From NCBI RefSeq assembly GCF_005404815.1, contig NZ_BJDF01000017.1:16522-80521 (forward strand): a stretch of DNA of 64,000 nt, given 5' to 3'. Position numbers and translations under genes: made by a program. The stretch comes from Companilactobacillus huachuanensis (lineage in GTDB: Bacteria; Bacillota; Bacilli; Lactobacillales; Lactobacillaceae). Below are positions 51,663 to 63,953 of this stretch, piece by piece (positions within the stretch are counted from its first letter, which is position 1; every line of letters starts with the position of its first letter). Under the pieces are notes generated by a model. That model ran no database searches. It was not told the origin of the DNA and worked only from the letters and a program-made list of their open reading frames with translations.

Positions 51663-53201
51663 ATGGATAAACTTTCTAAAAGAATTTATACAAAACGCAA
51701 GATCAACTTGTGGACAGCCATTTGCTACGGTTTAACAGACTTTAGTAGTGGTGGTGCTCAAGCTGTACAATCAGCATGGATGTTGTTCTTCTTCACTTCA
51801 TTCTGTAATTTATCTGCTACTCAGGGTGCATCAATTATCGCCATTGGTAGTTGGGTAACTGCTTTATTCGGATTAGTTGCTGGTGGTATCACTGATAACT
51901 TCTACCATACTAAACTTGGTAAGATCTTTGGTAGACGTCACTTCTTCCTCATTTGGGGATCACCACTAATCCTTTCATATATTTTGCTATGGTTTGGTGG
52001 ACTTTCATATTGGTACTACTTCTTTGTATATCTTGGTTTCTTATTGATTCAACAAATGATTACAGTACCTTATTCAACATTACCTAACGAAATGACTACT
52101 GATTTCGACGAACGTACCTTGCTTTCAACAACAAGATTAGTTTTCGCCGCATTCTCTAACTTCTTTGCATCATTTATTCCTGCACAATTGTTCCACGTTT
52201 ATGGTCAACACAGTGCTATGGCTTTGACTATTAATGGTATTTTCTTCGCATGTTTCTATCTATTCGGATTATGGCTAACAGCCTTTAACACATGGGAAAT
52301 GCCCGTTAAGGATATTGAAAATGCTGCTGACAAAGCTGCTGCTAAGCATCTTGAGGAAACTGGACAAAAAGAAAAAGGTTCATTCTGGAAGCTACTTGGA
52401 AAACAATTACTTGGTTACCTACAAGTCTTCAAAGTTAAAGCTTACACACAACAAATTTTCATTTACCTTCTATCATTTACTGGTTTCGACGTTATGAACA
52501 TGGTCTTCACATACTATGTAATTTATTGTTTACACAGTACTGCTTCAATGGCCGGATATATTATGTCCTTTGCCGGTCTTGGTTTCATCGGTACTATTAT
52601 CGGTGGCTGGGCAGTTGTTAAATTTGGACCTCGTAAAATTTATGGTATTACCTTTATCATCGATTTAATTACATTTGCTGTTCTTTACTTCTTAGGTAAG
52701 GTTCACCCACAAAATGCAATTGTCATGTTAACAATCATCATGCTTCTATTCATCGTTGCTAGAGCTATTGATTGGTTCCTTCCTTGGAACATGTATCCAT
52801 TCATGCCCGATCTTGGTGAATTGGTTGACGGTGAAAACCGTGCCGGTACTTTCCAATCCGTTGTCAGTTTTTTCCGTGGTGTTACATCTGGATTATCTGG
52901 TATCGTTATTGGTATGTATCTTGACGCCAATGGATTTATGAAGAATGCAACAACTCAATCTATGCACACTCAAAACGCAATTTTAAATGTTATTCTCTTC
53001 GGTAGTGGTACATTAATTCTATTAGCCTTTATCATTTCTCTATTCTATAAGCTAAATAAGAAGAACCACAAAGTTATCGTTGATGAAATTTCTAGATTAC
53101 GCGATGGTGGTTCTAAGGATGATGTAACCGATGAAGTTAAACAAGTAACTAAAGACGTTATCGGTCTCGACTATTCTAAAGTTTGGCCAGATAAGAAATA
53201 A
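51663..53201 (+). CDS. GPH-family sugar:cation symporter (second copy)
   Basis: 512-aa GPH transporter with twelve hydrophobic helices: AICYGLTDFSSGGAQAVQSAWMLFFFTSF and DNFYHTKLGKIFGRRHFFLIWGSP. Both GPH proteins end in a similar cytoplasmic tail (EISRLRDGGSKDDVTDEVKQVTKDVIGLDYSKVW here; a like tail at 44.5 kb), so they are paralogues. ATG 51663 is chosen (AGGGGCG upstream); an upstream frame from 51531 lacks family character. The following gene is lacZ, so a galactoside or galacto-oligosaccharide is the likely cargo. Codon use is notably cleaner than in neighbours, suggesting high expression. Confidence 0.9.
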   Translation: MDKLSKRIYTKRKINLWTAICYGLTDFSSGGAQAVQSAWMLFFFTSFCNLSATQGASIIAIGSWVTALFGLVAGGITDNFYHTKLGKIFGRRHFFLIWGSPLILSYILLWFGGLSYWYYFFVYLGFLLIQQMITVPYSTLPNEMTTDFDERTLLSTTRLVFAAFSNFFASFIPAQLFHVYGQHSAMALTINGIFFACFYLFGLWLTAFNTWEMPVKDIENAADKAAAKHLEETGQKEKGSFWKLLGKQLLGYLQVFKVKAYTQQIFIYLLSFTGFDVMNMVFTYYVIYCLHSTASMAGYIMSFAGLGFIGTIIGGWAVVKFGPRKIYGITFIIDLITFAVLYFLGKVHPQNAIVMLTIIMLLFIVARAIDWFLPWNMYPFMPDLGELVDGENRAGTFQSVVSFFRGVTSGLSGIVIGMYLDANGFMKNATTQSMHTQNAILNVILFGSGTLILLAFIISLFYKLNKKNHKVIVDEISRLRDGGSKDDVTDEVKQVTKDVIGLDYSKVWPDKK

Positions 53202-53221
53202 AAAATAATTATTATAAAACA

Positions 53222-53257
53222 TTAAAAACCAGGAAAAACAAATTTCCTGGTTTTTAT
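53222..53257 (+). terminator. Hairpin between GPH and lacZ genes
   Basis: AAAAACCAGG / CCTGGTTTTT stem with T run. It probably attenuates read-through, so lacZ (25 nt downstream) would be expressed below the transporter unless it has its own promoter. Confidence 0.75.
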
Positions 53258-53272
53258 ATATAAACATAATAG

Positions 53273-56314
<3,042 letters not shown>

Positions 56315-56358
56315 AAAGTAATAGCTCACTAACTAGAATTATTTAAACCAAACTAAAT

Positions 56359-56397
56359 TAAAAAGCTGGCAAATCAAATTGATTTGCCAGCTTTTTG
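56359..56397. terminator. Bidirectional terminator between lacZ and the LacI-type gene
   Basis: AAAAAGCTGGCAAATCAA / TTGATTTGCCAGCTTTTT, perfect stem with a tiny loop, serving both convergent genes. Confidence 0.92.
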
Positions 56398-56418
56398 TGC
56401 TTATTTGCTTACAAAAAA

Positions 56419-57381
56419 CTATAAGGAATCACGTCTGAGAATGGTATATGGAACAATTTGATTCTCAGCATTAAAATCATTTTTATCTAATTTGTCTACT
56501 ATCTTATCTACGACAGCATCATTGTCTAGTTTAACCGTGGTTAATGACGGAGAAACAGTTCTTGTTTCATCGTAATTTTCAACACCAGATAGTATAATAT
56601 CTTTCCCAGCAATAATGTTATTTTCTGACAAATACCTAAATACTCCAAGTGCCAGTTTGTCGTTTGCTGTAATCACTGCATCATAATTAGAAAAATCCAT
56701 TTTCTTCGCCATTTCATATGAAGCATCAATGTCACATGCGGATTCCAAGTAATGGTAAGTTACGTTATGCTCTGTCACAGCCTTCATGAACCCATCAAAT
56801 CTTTTATAACCCACCTCAATATCATCTTTGAAAGTACCTACGTACAGAATACTGTGAGCACCTTTATTAATAGCAATGTTTGTCATCTCATACATCATCT
56901 TAGAATTATCATAATTTATATTGATACAATTACCATACACTTGCCCGTATGAAAAGATTGGAGTTTTTGAAGTATTTATAACTGCTTGAACATCCCGTTT
57001 AACTTGCCGTGGTTTATATATAACAGCCTTATAATTATGATCTAACACATATCGTAAAAGGTCTGGTTCTTCCATCGTAGAGCCCTCTACCGTGTAATAA
57101 TCTACTATAAATCCCATTTCTAACAACCGGTCATTTAATCTTTGGATAAAATCAGCCGTAAGCATTGCATCAAATCTTGGAATCAATACGCCAATTTTTG
57201 CAGAATTGTTTTCTTCAGCAAGCTCAACTGTTGTAGTTTTATATCCCATTTTTCTGGCTGTTGCCAAAATCTTTTGCTTGTCATCATTATTTATTGCACC
57301 ACTACCACTGATTGCACGTGAAATCTTTGAAATTGAATATCCCGTCTCCTGTGCAATATCTTTCAACGTTATCTTACCCAT
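56419..57381 (-). CDS. LacI-family regulator downstream of lacZ
   Basis: 320 aa. HTH ITLKDIAQETGYSISKISRAISGSG and hinge ARKMGYKTTTV, then a sensor domain (KIGVLIPRFDAMLTADFIQRL; DAVITANDKLALGVFRYL; LSGVENYDETRTVSPSLTTVKL) typical of galactose/galactoside repressors (EbgR/GalR-like). ATG 57381 is preferred; upstream residues from 57423 do not fit the family. Convergent with lacZ, so control of the GPH-lacZ unit is likely by proximity. Confidence 0.9.
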   Translation of the reverse strand: MGKITLKDIAQETGYSISKISRAISGSGAINNDDKQKILATARKMGYKTTTVELAEENNSAKIGVLIPRFDAMLTADFIQRLNDRLLEMGFIVDYYTVEGSTMEEPDLLRYVLDHNYKAVIYKPRQVKRDVQAVINTSKTPIFSYGQVYGNCININYDNSKMMYEMTNIAINKGAHSILYVGTFKDDIEVGYKRFDGFMKAVTEHNVTYHYLESACDIDASYEMAKKMDFSNYDAVITANDKLALGVFRYLSENNIIAGKDIILSGVENYDETRTVSPSLTTVKLDNDAVVDKIVDKLDKNDFNAENQIVPYTILRRDSL

Positions 57382-57550
57382 CCATTTTACCGCCTTACTT
57401 GTAAAGCACCCATTGCACTGCATAATTAAGCGCTATCTTCTATAATGTATATTGTACTCACTTTGTGAAATTATTGCAATTATTTTCAGTTTTTGTGTTT
57501 TAATAAGTTTTTTAACAAATTCTTTTTTTCACAATATACCAACATAAAAT

Positions 57551-57580
57551 GAAAAAGCATCCTTTTAAGGGATGCTTTTC
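57551..57580 (-). terminator. Terminator of the dehydrogenase gene
   Basis: AAAAGCATCC / GGATGCTTTT stem 7 nt after the dehydrogenase stop codon on the minus strand. Confidence 0.8.
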
Positions 57581-57586
57581 CTTCAT

Positions 57587-58525
57587 CTATTTAAAAAAAT
57601 CTATAATATTTTGTGCAGCATGTAAACCTAACTTATGACTAGACTCAACTGATTGTCCGCCAACATGTGGTGTCCCAATCACATTATCTAAAGTTAACAG
57701 TTTGTTTCCAATCGGTGGTTCGCCCTCGAACACATCTAAACCTGCTGCTTTTACTTTTCCTGACTTTAAAGCAGAATATAATGCATCCTCATCAATTAAT
57801 TCTCCACGTGCAGCATTCGTAATAACTACACCATTCTTCATCTTGCTGATGGCTTTTTCATTAATCATATGATGATTTTCCTTTGTTGCAGGAGAATGGA
57901 TTGTTATAAAGTCTGATTCTTTCAATAATTCATCCATTGTAACTAATTTTGCTTGAAAATCATCCTCATCAATCTCATCTAAATTGATAAATGGATCATA
58001 CGCTAAAATCTTCATTTTAAATCCAGTAGCAATTCTTGCGACTGTTTTACCAATCGCGCCAAATCCAATAATACCAATGGTTTTACCGAATAGATCATTT
58101 TGAATTGTCTTTGCACCGTAATCACCATTATTTTTCTTCAATTCATTCGATTCATGATAAAGATTTCTATTAGCGGCCATCAACAACAACCAAGCCATTT
58201 CAGCAGTACTTTCTCTATTGGCTCCAGGTGTATTTGTCACTTTAATTCCACGTTCACGTGCAAGGTCAAGATCAACATTGTTCAAACCTACCCCTTGTTT
58301 TGAAACAATTTTAAGATTGGGACAGCTATCAAACACTGTCTGACCCACTTTGTCCGATCCAACGATTACTGCATCAGCATCTCCAATCATCTTGGCAATC
58401 TTATCTTCGTCGTATACATCAAAATTTCTATTAATAACTACATCAAAACCTGCATCTTGTAATTTTTTTATAGGTTCATTACTTAATTTAGCAAACGAGC
58501 GGGCTAAGCTAACTACTTTTGTCAT
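57587..58525 (-). CDS. D-2-hydroxyacid dehydrogenase (phosphoglycerate dehydrogenase-like)
   Basis: 312 aa. NAD-binding TIGIIGFGAIGKTVARI, catalytic Arg in TNAARGELID, Glu in DVFEGEPP and His in TPHVGGQSVESSH. It oxidises or reduces a 2-hydroxy/2-keto acid. Too short for a biosynthetic SerA with a regulatory domain. Third gene of the unit FGGY kinase, AEC carrier, dehydrogenase, so a role on a sugar acid such as a 2-keto acid is more likely than serine synthesis. Starts about 23 nt after the carrier gene. Confidence 0.9.
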   Translation of the reverse strand: MTKVVSLARSFAKLSNEPIKKLQDAGFDVVINRNFDVYDEDKIAKMIGDADAVIVGSDKVGQTVFDSCPNLKIVSKQGVGLNNVDLDLARERGIKVTNTPGANRESTAEMAWLLLMAANRNLYHESNELKKNNGDYGAKTIQNDLFGKTIGIIGFGAIGKTVARIATGFKMKILAYDPFINLDEIDEDDFQAKLVTMDELLKESDFITIHSPATKENHHMINEKAISKMKNGVVITNAARGELIDEDALYSALKSGKVKAAGLDVFEGEPPIGNKLLTLDNVIGTPHVGGQSVESSHKLGLHAAQNIIDFFK

Positions 58526-58548
58526 AATTCAAAAACCTCCAAATATAT

Positions 58549-59508
58549 TTATCCAACAATATTCAAAATAATAATTAACCAAATAGGAATGGTCAGCGCC
58601 GAAAGTGCCGTAGTGAATGTTATTAGAGACGCGGCTAACTCTTTGTGTATATCGTATTGTCCTGCAAGAATACCACCGGTTGCAGCAGTTGGCATAGCAG
58701 TCATAACGACAGGAATAGCTAAAGTCCACCCCTTGAATCCAACAGCGGATAATAAAAGTAACATCAATGCTGGTACTCCAAGTAGTTTCATAACGGCAAA
58801 GTACCATACTTGCTTATCTCCAAGCACTTGGCCAATTTTAGAATCAGCAAGCATTCCACCAATAACCACCATCGACAATGGCGTATTACATGCTCCAACT
58901 GCCGTAAAGACATTCTTAATTGGGGTTAACACAATATCTGCACTTGTTGGAACTAAGGTCTGTAACAACCACCAAGCATATCCGGCGATACAAGCAATTA
59001 TGACAGGATTTGTTAATGTGTTAAGAATTCCTTTCTTATTCATTGGCTGTTTAGTAAACTGTGCAAATCCAATTGACCAAAGATAAATATTGAATGGCAA
59101 ATTGAAAACAGAGGCGAAGAATAGACCACTGGCACCAAATAATGCTTGCGCAAATGGATATCCCATAAACACGGCATTTGAATATGTAGTGTTAAATTGA
59201 AATAATCTTTTCTTCTCATCATCTTTAATCCAGAAATACATTATTTTAGTGACAAGAAATTGCATTACCGGGTAGAACAGAATACCCGCAACGATTAATA
59301 CGAGGGATGTCTTTGCCTTTCCCCAATCAAATGGTGTCAAAAAAGCGGAGAAAACAGAGAATGGAATAATAAATTTAATCAAAAAACCATTTAATCCTTT
59401 TTGAAGACTATCTGAAATTACACCCTTTTTCTTTAAAGTAAATCCAACAAGAATTAATAATATTATTGTAGCGATACTTTGATAACCACTAACCATCTTA
59501 ACGTGCAT
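58549..59508 (-). CDS. AEC-family carrier (auxin efflux carrier type)
   Basis: 319-aa membrane protein with about ten hydrophobic helices: SIATIILLILVGFTLKKKGV at the N-terminus, FLIKFIIPFSVFSAFL, YSNAVFMGYPFAQALFG, TAMPTAATGGILAGQY. The family moves organic acids such as malate. ATG 59508 is chosen with AGGAGGTGG 6-8 nt upstream; it overlaps the kinase gene end by 11 nt. Likely carries the sugar acid or carboxylic acid handled by the neighbouring enzymes. Confidence 0.9.
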   Translation of the reverse strand: MHVKMVSGYQSIATIILLILVGFTLKKKGVISDSLQKGLNGFLIKFIIPFSVFSAFLTPFDWGKAKTSLVLIVAGILFYPVMQFLVTKIMYFWIKDDEKKRLFQFNTTYSNAVFMGYPFAQALFGASGLFFASVFNLPFNIYLWSIGFAQFTKQPMNKKGILNTLTNPVIIACIAGYAWWLLQTLVPTSADIVLTPIKNVFTAVGACNTPLSMVVIGGMLADSKIGQVLGDKQVWYFAVMKLLGVPALMLLLLSAVGFKGWTLAIPVVMTAMPTAATGGILAGQYDIHKELAASLITFTTALSALTIPIWLIIILNIVG

Positions 59509-60946
59509 TGGTTCCACCTCCTATAAGAGCTGCAAACTCACTGGCATTCTTATTTACATGGAAATCAGTGGAATTATAGAATTTTGCTAAATAATTAGCT
59601 GTCTCTCTCCATTCACCATAGGCACGTACATACTTCATTGTCGGATTATAAACCTTTACTAAATATTGGTTCTTACTTGGTTTTGATCCTATTGCTTCAC
59701 CCGCAATATAGGCTGCACCATAGGAACCAAGATAATCAAAATCTTCTAGTATTCCCATCGGAACGGGTAAAGTTCCAGATAAATACTCCATTAATATGTC
59801 TGATTTTGCTCCACCCCCAGCAACAACTAATGTTGCTTTATTCTCTTTCACAACCTTATATGCCTCGCTGTACATGGTTGCCAAGGTAAAGGCAACCCCT
59901 CTAAAAATTGATGCACGGTAATCATTCATCGTGGAATTTGAATCTCCGCCTAACATTGTTTCTTTCAAAGAACTTGACCAATACGGAGTTCGTTCGCCAT
60001 ATTTCCAAGGAAAAAACTTAACTTTTTGATCAGCTGTTTCCGGTTTCACTTCCCAATCCTTTATCACGTCAACATCCCGGAAATGGTCAAGTACCGCAGA
60101 ACCATTTGAACTTATTCCACCAACACACCATGTATTGTTATCAACTACATAAGTCCAAACTCGATGAAAATCAATTCCATCAATGTTATGAACAAAAGCT
60201 CTAACTGCCATTGAGGTACCAATATTTGCAGCCATTGATGATGTTCCGGCAGATGCATATGAAGCAGAGGGACCATCACCCAAACCGCAAGCAATAGTAA
60301 TTGGATCACTTTGAATAATTTTGGGGTTATTGGTCACTCCTACTGGGTCATTAAATTTAACAAGCTTAGGCATTTCCGCCTTGTTAAATCCAGCTAATTT
60401 CAACAATTCTTCATTCCATTCACGTTTGCGAACATTAATAAATCCATATGACGAAACATTACACCAGTCACCAACAATTTTACCTGTCAATCTATTAATG
60501 ATTGCTTCTTGCAGCCCATAGGGCTGTATTTCACCTTTAAAATTTGGATCCTTTCGAGCAGCCAATATCTTATAGGATGGAAACAATGTATCAACAGGAC
60601 ATCCAGAAATATCTACAAATCTTTCCAATATCTTCTCAACTTCAGCATCTTTATGCCAAGGTACATTCCATTGATATACAACTTCCTTTTTATTTCTAAT
60701 TACAACAAATGAATACATTTGCACCGATAGTGCAGCAGATTTTACCACATTTTTTTCACTAATTGCATTCAACGATGAAATAATTGTATCTACAAATCTA
60801 TCTACAGTTGAAATACCTACATCAATAGCAGGTTCCTTATACTTAGAAACAAAATTTTGAATAACCTTCTCTTTTGACAAGGAATATACACTTACTTTTA
60901 ATCCTGATGTACCAACATCAAGGCCTACTGTAACAGCGTCCACCAT
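59498..60946 (-). CDS. FGGY-family carbohydrate kinase
   Basis: 482 aa. ATP/sugar-fold start VTVGLDVGTSGLKVSVYSL, SAALSVQMYSFVVI, GEIQPYGLQEAIINRLTG, then the C-terminal signature VVAGGGAKSDILMEYLSGTLPVPMG. Kinases of this family phosphorylate pentuloses, gluconate or related compounds; which one cannot be told, but gluconokinase/xylulokinase-like features are seen. GGAGGTGTCC precedes ATG 60946. First gene of a three-gene unit; a palindromic cre-like site lies about 60 nt upstream. Confidence 0.9.
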   Translation of the reverse strand: MVDAVTVGLDVGTSGLKVSVYSLSKEKVIQNFVSKYKEPAIDVGISTVDRFVDTIISSLNAISEKNVVKSAALSVQMYSFVVIRNKKEVVYQWNVPWHKDAEVEKILERFVDISGCPVDTLFPSYKILAARKDPNFKGEIQPYGLQEAIINRLTGKIVGDWCNVSSYGFINVRKREWNEELLKLAGFNKAEMPKLVKFNDPVGVTNNPKIIQSDPITIACGLGDGPSASYASAGTSSMAANIGTSMAVRAFVHNIDGIDFHRVWTYVVDNNTWCVGGISSNGSAVLDHFRDVDVIKDWEVKPETADQKVKFFPWKYGERTPYWSSSLKETMLGGDSNSTMNDYRASIFRGVAFTLATMYSEAYKVVKENKATLVVAGGGAKSDILMEYLSGTLPVPMGILEDFDYLGSYGAAYIAGEAIGSKPSKNQYLVKVYNPTMKYVRAYGEWRETANYLAKFYNSTDFHVNKNASEFAALIGGGTNAR

Positions 60947-61002
60947 GGACACCTCCATTCATCCAATGATATAAGAATAGAAATCTTTAAATTAAATCTA
61001 TA

Positions 61003-61016
61003 AGAAAGCGCTTTCC
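61003..61016. promoter_or_regulatory. Palindromic cre-like site upstream of the FGGY kinase unit
   Basis: AGAAAGCGCTTTCC with a perfect GAAAGCGCTTTC core. Expected to bind CcpA or a LacI-type regulator. Confidence 0.65.
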
Positions 61017-61097
61017 TTATGCCAATATACTATATCCATGTGAAATGTTTGTCAATATAAGACTGAAAATATCGTATTTTATTTTTCACTTTTTATG

Positions 61098-61126
61098 TTG
61101 ACTATTGAAATATTTTTCACTATAAT
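61098..61126 (+). promoter_or_regulatory. Promoter of the DapA-family gene
   Basis: TTGACT (61098-61103), 17-nt spacer, TATAAT (61121-61126): near-consensus. Confidence 0.82.
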
Positions 61127-61140
61127 TCGAGTTGTGAATT

Positions 61141-61154
61141 AGGAAACGGTTTCA
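61141..61154. promoter_or_regulatory. cre-like site downstream of the DapA-family promoter
   Basis: AGGAAACGGTTTCA, GAAACGGTTTC core, 15 nt after the -10 box, where a bound repressor would block transcription. Matches cre at 12 of 14 positions. Confidence 0.6.
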
Positions 61155-61179
61155 TAAAAACATTTGGAGGTTTTAAATT

Positions 61180-62142
61180 ATGTCTAATATTCATGGAGTT
61201 ATTTCACCTTGTATTACATTATTTAAAGAAAATGGATCTGTTGACGAGGCTGCTACAGCTGATCTTTGGACGTACTTTTTCGAAAACGGAGTTGATGGCT
61301 TATTCGTTACTGGTTCATATGGACTTGGTCCACTTATGACTAATGAAGAACGTGTTGGTTTGTTCGAAGTCGCTGCAAAAGTTCGTGAAAAATTCCCAGA
61401 TCGTAAATTAATTGCACATGTAGGTGCTGCTGATACTGCCTCCGCTGTATTACTAGCTAAATCTGCAGAAAAGTTAGGATTTGATGCAGTTGCAGCAGTT
61501 GCCCCTTGGTATAACAAATACTCTGAAAATTTGATTTTTGATTACTTCAAATCAATTATCAAGTCAGTCAATATTCCCACTTATGCCTACAACAATCCCA
61601 GTACAAGTGGATTCATGTTCACTTTAAATTTTGTTCAACGTCTCCAAGCTGTCGGATTAAAAGGTCTGAAGGATGCATCTGTTAATTTCAAATTCTTATC
61701 AGCTGTATACTATGATGCAAAACAAAATAATAAAGATTTTCAAGTAATTTTAGGAACTGAAAATTGTTGGTTAACATGGTCACAGATGGGTGCCGACACT
61801 ATTATTGGTGGTATGACAAACTATGTTCCAGATGTAGATTACAAATTAAAGAAGATTTTCGAATGCGACAATTACGATGCAAAAGTTGATGCATACATCC
61901 TTATGAGCAACTTCCGTAAACAGATTTTGTACACCGATTCGACAATTTCATCCCATGTTGCTCTGAAGGCTACTGGTCATTATGCTGGTTATACTCGTGC
62001 TCCAATGGAAATCGAATATACTGAAGAACATATCAACAACGCTAAAAAATTAATTGCAGGGATTAGAGAAGATATAGATTCCCTTATCGACAAATATAGT
62101 CTCGAAATCACTGACCCCAAAGCTTTAGTGTCTTCCCATTAA
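61180..62142 (+). CDS. DapA/NAL-superfamily aldolase
   Basis: 320-aa TIM-barrel class I aldolase. Schiff-base Lys164 in GLKGLKDASVN, Tyr137 in TYAYNNPS, and the carboxylate-binding loop GSYGLGPLMTNEE where true dihydrodipicolinate synthases have GTTGE, so lysine synthesis is unlikely. The family includes 2-keto-3-deoxy-sugar-acid and N-acetylneuraminate aldolases. Divergent from the FGGY kinase/AEC/2-hydroxyacid dehydrogenase unit and sharing cre-like control, it probably splits a 2-keto sugar acid. TTGGAGG precedes the ATG. Confidence 0.88.
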   Translation: MSNIHGVISPCITLFKENGSVDEAATADLWTYFFENGVDGLFVTGSYGLGPLMTNEERVGLFEVAAKVREKFPDRKLIAHVGAADTASAVLLAKSAEKLGFDAVAAVAPWYNKYSENLIFDYFKSIIKSVNIPTYAYNNPSTSGFMFTLNFVQRLQAVGLKGLKDASVNFKFLSAVYYDAKQNNKDFQVILGTENCWLTWSQMGADTIIGGMTNYVPDVDYKLKKIFECDNYDAKVDAYILMSNFRKQILYTDSTISSHVALKATGHYAGYTRAPMEIEYTEEHINNAKKLIAGIREDIDSLIDKYSLEITDPKALVSSH

Positions 62143-62198
62143 TGCCGTTATACAGTCAGGAAAAATAATATTAGAACTGTAGTATCAATAAAATATAG

Positions 62199-62239
62199 AA
62201 GGAGCCCGAGCCAATAAATTGGCTTGGGCTCCTTTTTCA
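62199..62239 (+). terminator. Terminator of the DapA-family gene
   Basis: GGAGCCCGAGCCAATA / TTGGCTTGGGCTCC stem (with one G-T type pair) followed by TTTTT. Confidence 0.88.
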
Positions 62240-62396
62240 ACTTTAATATATCTTTTGTGTATATTAATACTGTGAAATATTTTTCAACGTAAAATCATAT
62301 GGGCTCGGAGTTTTCATTAATAATCTAAAGTAAATGAAATCACCCCATCACTACCAACGATAAGTAACACGCATAGTCAGATAATGACACTAAAAA

Positions 62397-62830
62397 TGTA
62401 TCAAATAAAAACCACCCGTCAAATTAAAGTGGCTTTTTCTGAGGCTATAAGCCTCTGTTACCAGTCAGCGTCTCAAGGCATGGCTTCGGCGTGCCAAAAC
62501 AATATCTGATTTCTCTTGAGCTCTAATATATTTTTGTACAGTCGCTTCATTAAAGCCTACCGTACTTACATAACATCATTATGTATTCTTGTAGGTCGCG
62601 TCGATATTGATTATAAATGATTTTTCTCCTATACTTTGGAACGAATACGATATGGTACTTACACACATCCATTTAGTATGCGAAAAACTATTGAGTTTAT
62701 TCGCCATAAAAAACGTCTCCTTTAGTTATTTTACAATGTTGGCTTCGGCACCTATATTTTAAAACTAATGGAGCCGTTTTCGTATAACGAATTACTGCCA
62801 CCCGCATAGCAGGTGGTTTTTTATTTCGCG
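62397..62830 (-). mobile_element. Degraded IS200/IS605-type element
   Basis: Contains a tnpA relic with subterminal hairpins on both sides: GAGGC-TATAA-GCCTC at 62442-62456 and CCACC...GGTGG near 62799-62817, as at the ends of IS200-type elements. CCACCCG occurs at both ends. No tnpB or guide-RNA scaffold is seen. Boundaries are approximate. Confidence 0.65.
62478..62707 (-). pseudogene. IS200-type transposase TnpA, internally deleted
   Basis: On the minus strand it begins MANKLNSFSHTKWMC, shifts frame, continues KYHIVFVPKYRRKIIYNQYRRDLQEYI, then jumps directly to YVSTVGFNEATVQKYIRAQEKSDIVL near the C-terminus. The middle, with the HUH motif and most of the core, is missing. The element cannot move by itself. 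Confidence 0.82.
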
Positions 62831-62911
62831 CGATTATGCACACTCAACCAGGCCTAAAGGCTGAATAAAAAAGAACTCTTCACAATTAAGGGTTCTCTTT
62901 ACGTAAATTCC

Positions 62912-63514
62912 TTAATAAAAAGTATGATTATAGTATTTTAAACTGATATTATCATCGAAAGCTAACTTTGATACGGAAACATTATCGGGTACAGCGATGA
63001 TTCTTTTAAATGGAGCCGATTCCAATAATAGCGCACTTAGTCCAATGGAAATTGAATTACCATGCGATACGAAGACAACATTCTGATAGTCGCTTTTCGC
63101 ATAATAATTAATAGCCGCTACCATCCGATTTGCCACTGACTGAATTGATTCGCCACCTTGAGGTGTCATTGTTGGATCATTTGTATAATATCTGGCAACT
63201 TCACTGGGAAATTCATTTTTTACTGATTCAAGTGATCGTCCTTCCCAAGTTCCAAAACCAATTTCTTGAATCTTTTTATCAAATATTTCATTTTCGGTAT
63301 TCAAGTGTAATCCTTCAGCAGTCTGTTTAGTTCTAATCAAAGGACTGCAGACGAGTAAATAACTGGATGGCAAAGCGTTTTTCATTCCGGATGCAGAATC
63401 AGCCAGTTGCCTTTTCCCTACCTCATCCAATTCGGAGTCAGTTTGACCACCTTGAAAGAGTCTTTTTCCATTTAAAACCGTATGTGCATGTCTGATAAAA
63501 AATAAATTAGTCAT
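62912..63514 (-). CDS. Histidine phosphatase family protein (second)
   Basis: 200 aa. The catalytic start reads FFIRHAHTVLN: His9 is kept but the usual RHGET glycine and glutamate are Ala and His. Other markers are normal: CSPLIRTKQTAEGL, IGFGTWEGRSLESVK, GGESIQSVANRM, second His in VVFVSHGNSIS. Probable small-molecule phosphatase. No close operon partner; IS relic on one side and IS3-type element on the other. Shine-Dalgarno is weak. Confidence 0.85.
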   Translation of the reverse strand: MTNLFFIRHAHTVLNGKRLFQGGQTDSELDEVGKRQLADSASGMKNALPSSYLLVCSPLIRTKQTAEGLHLNTENEIFDKKIQEIGFGTWEGRSLESVKNEFPSEVARYYTNDPTMTPQGGESIQSVANRMVAAINYYAKSDYQNVVFVSHGNSISIGLSALLLESAPFKRIIAVPDNVSVSKLAFDDNISLKYYNHTFY

Positions 63515-63787
63515 TTTATATGAGGAGTCCTATCTGTTTATTTGTATGCAAATTATTTATTGATTGGGTATGCTTTAATACTAGCACTCTTATATATTTG
63601 TATATGATATTTTATATTTTTTAAAAATGTACTTGTTTTCTATAGTATAAAAAATTGACAAATTCATTTTATTATTAAATCTTTATATCTCCCCTAATCA
63701 TAGAATATATAAATATATCAAAGTCGAATGGAACGCCTAAATTCTTATGGATATAATAACTAAATACTAAAGGTTGAAAGTTTAATT
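63515..63787. other. AT-rich gene-less stretch
   Basis: About 270 nt without a recognisable gene or repeat between the histidine phosphatase start and the structured leader of the IS3-type element. Confidence 0.6.
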
Positions 63788-63792
63788 AAGTA

Positions 63793-63953
63793 TGCCGTTT
63801 CCAGAGCTGAGAGTATTCAATTGCTGCGCGGAACGGTCCGAGCCTGGGAAGCGGTCTCGAACCTCGGTTGAAGCCTCGCAAAACCCGCGAGTCTCCAACG
63901 CTGGAGTGAACCCATGAGGTTGGACACATGATCCAAACCTGGAGGGGTTCACT
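63793..63953 (+). promoter_or_regulatory. Structured leader in front of the IS3-type transposase
   Basis: GC-rich run of hairpins: CCGTTTCC/GGAACGG (63795, 63830), CCGAG/CTCGG (63838, 63863), CTCGC/GCGAG (63875, 63887), CTCCA/TGGAG (63893, 63902), GGTTGGA/TCCAAACC (63918, 63932). AGTGAACCC (63905-63913) pairs perfectly with GGGTTCACT (63945-63953), which overlaps the GGAGGGG site and abuts the ATG, so it would hide the ribosome binding site of the transposase. Composition differs sharply from the AT-rich flanks. Confidence 0.6.
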
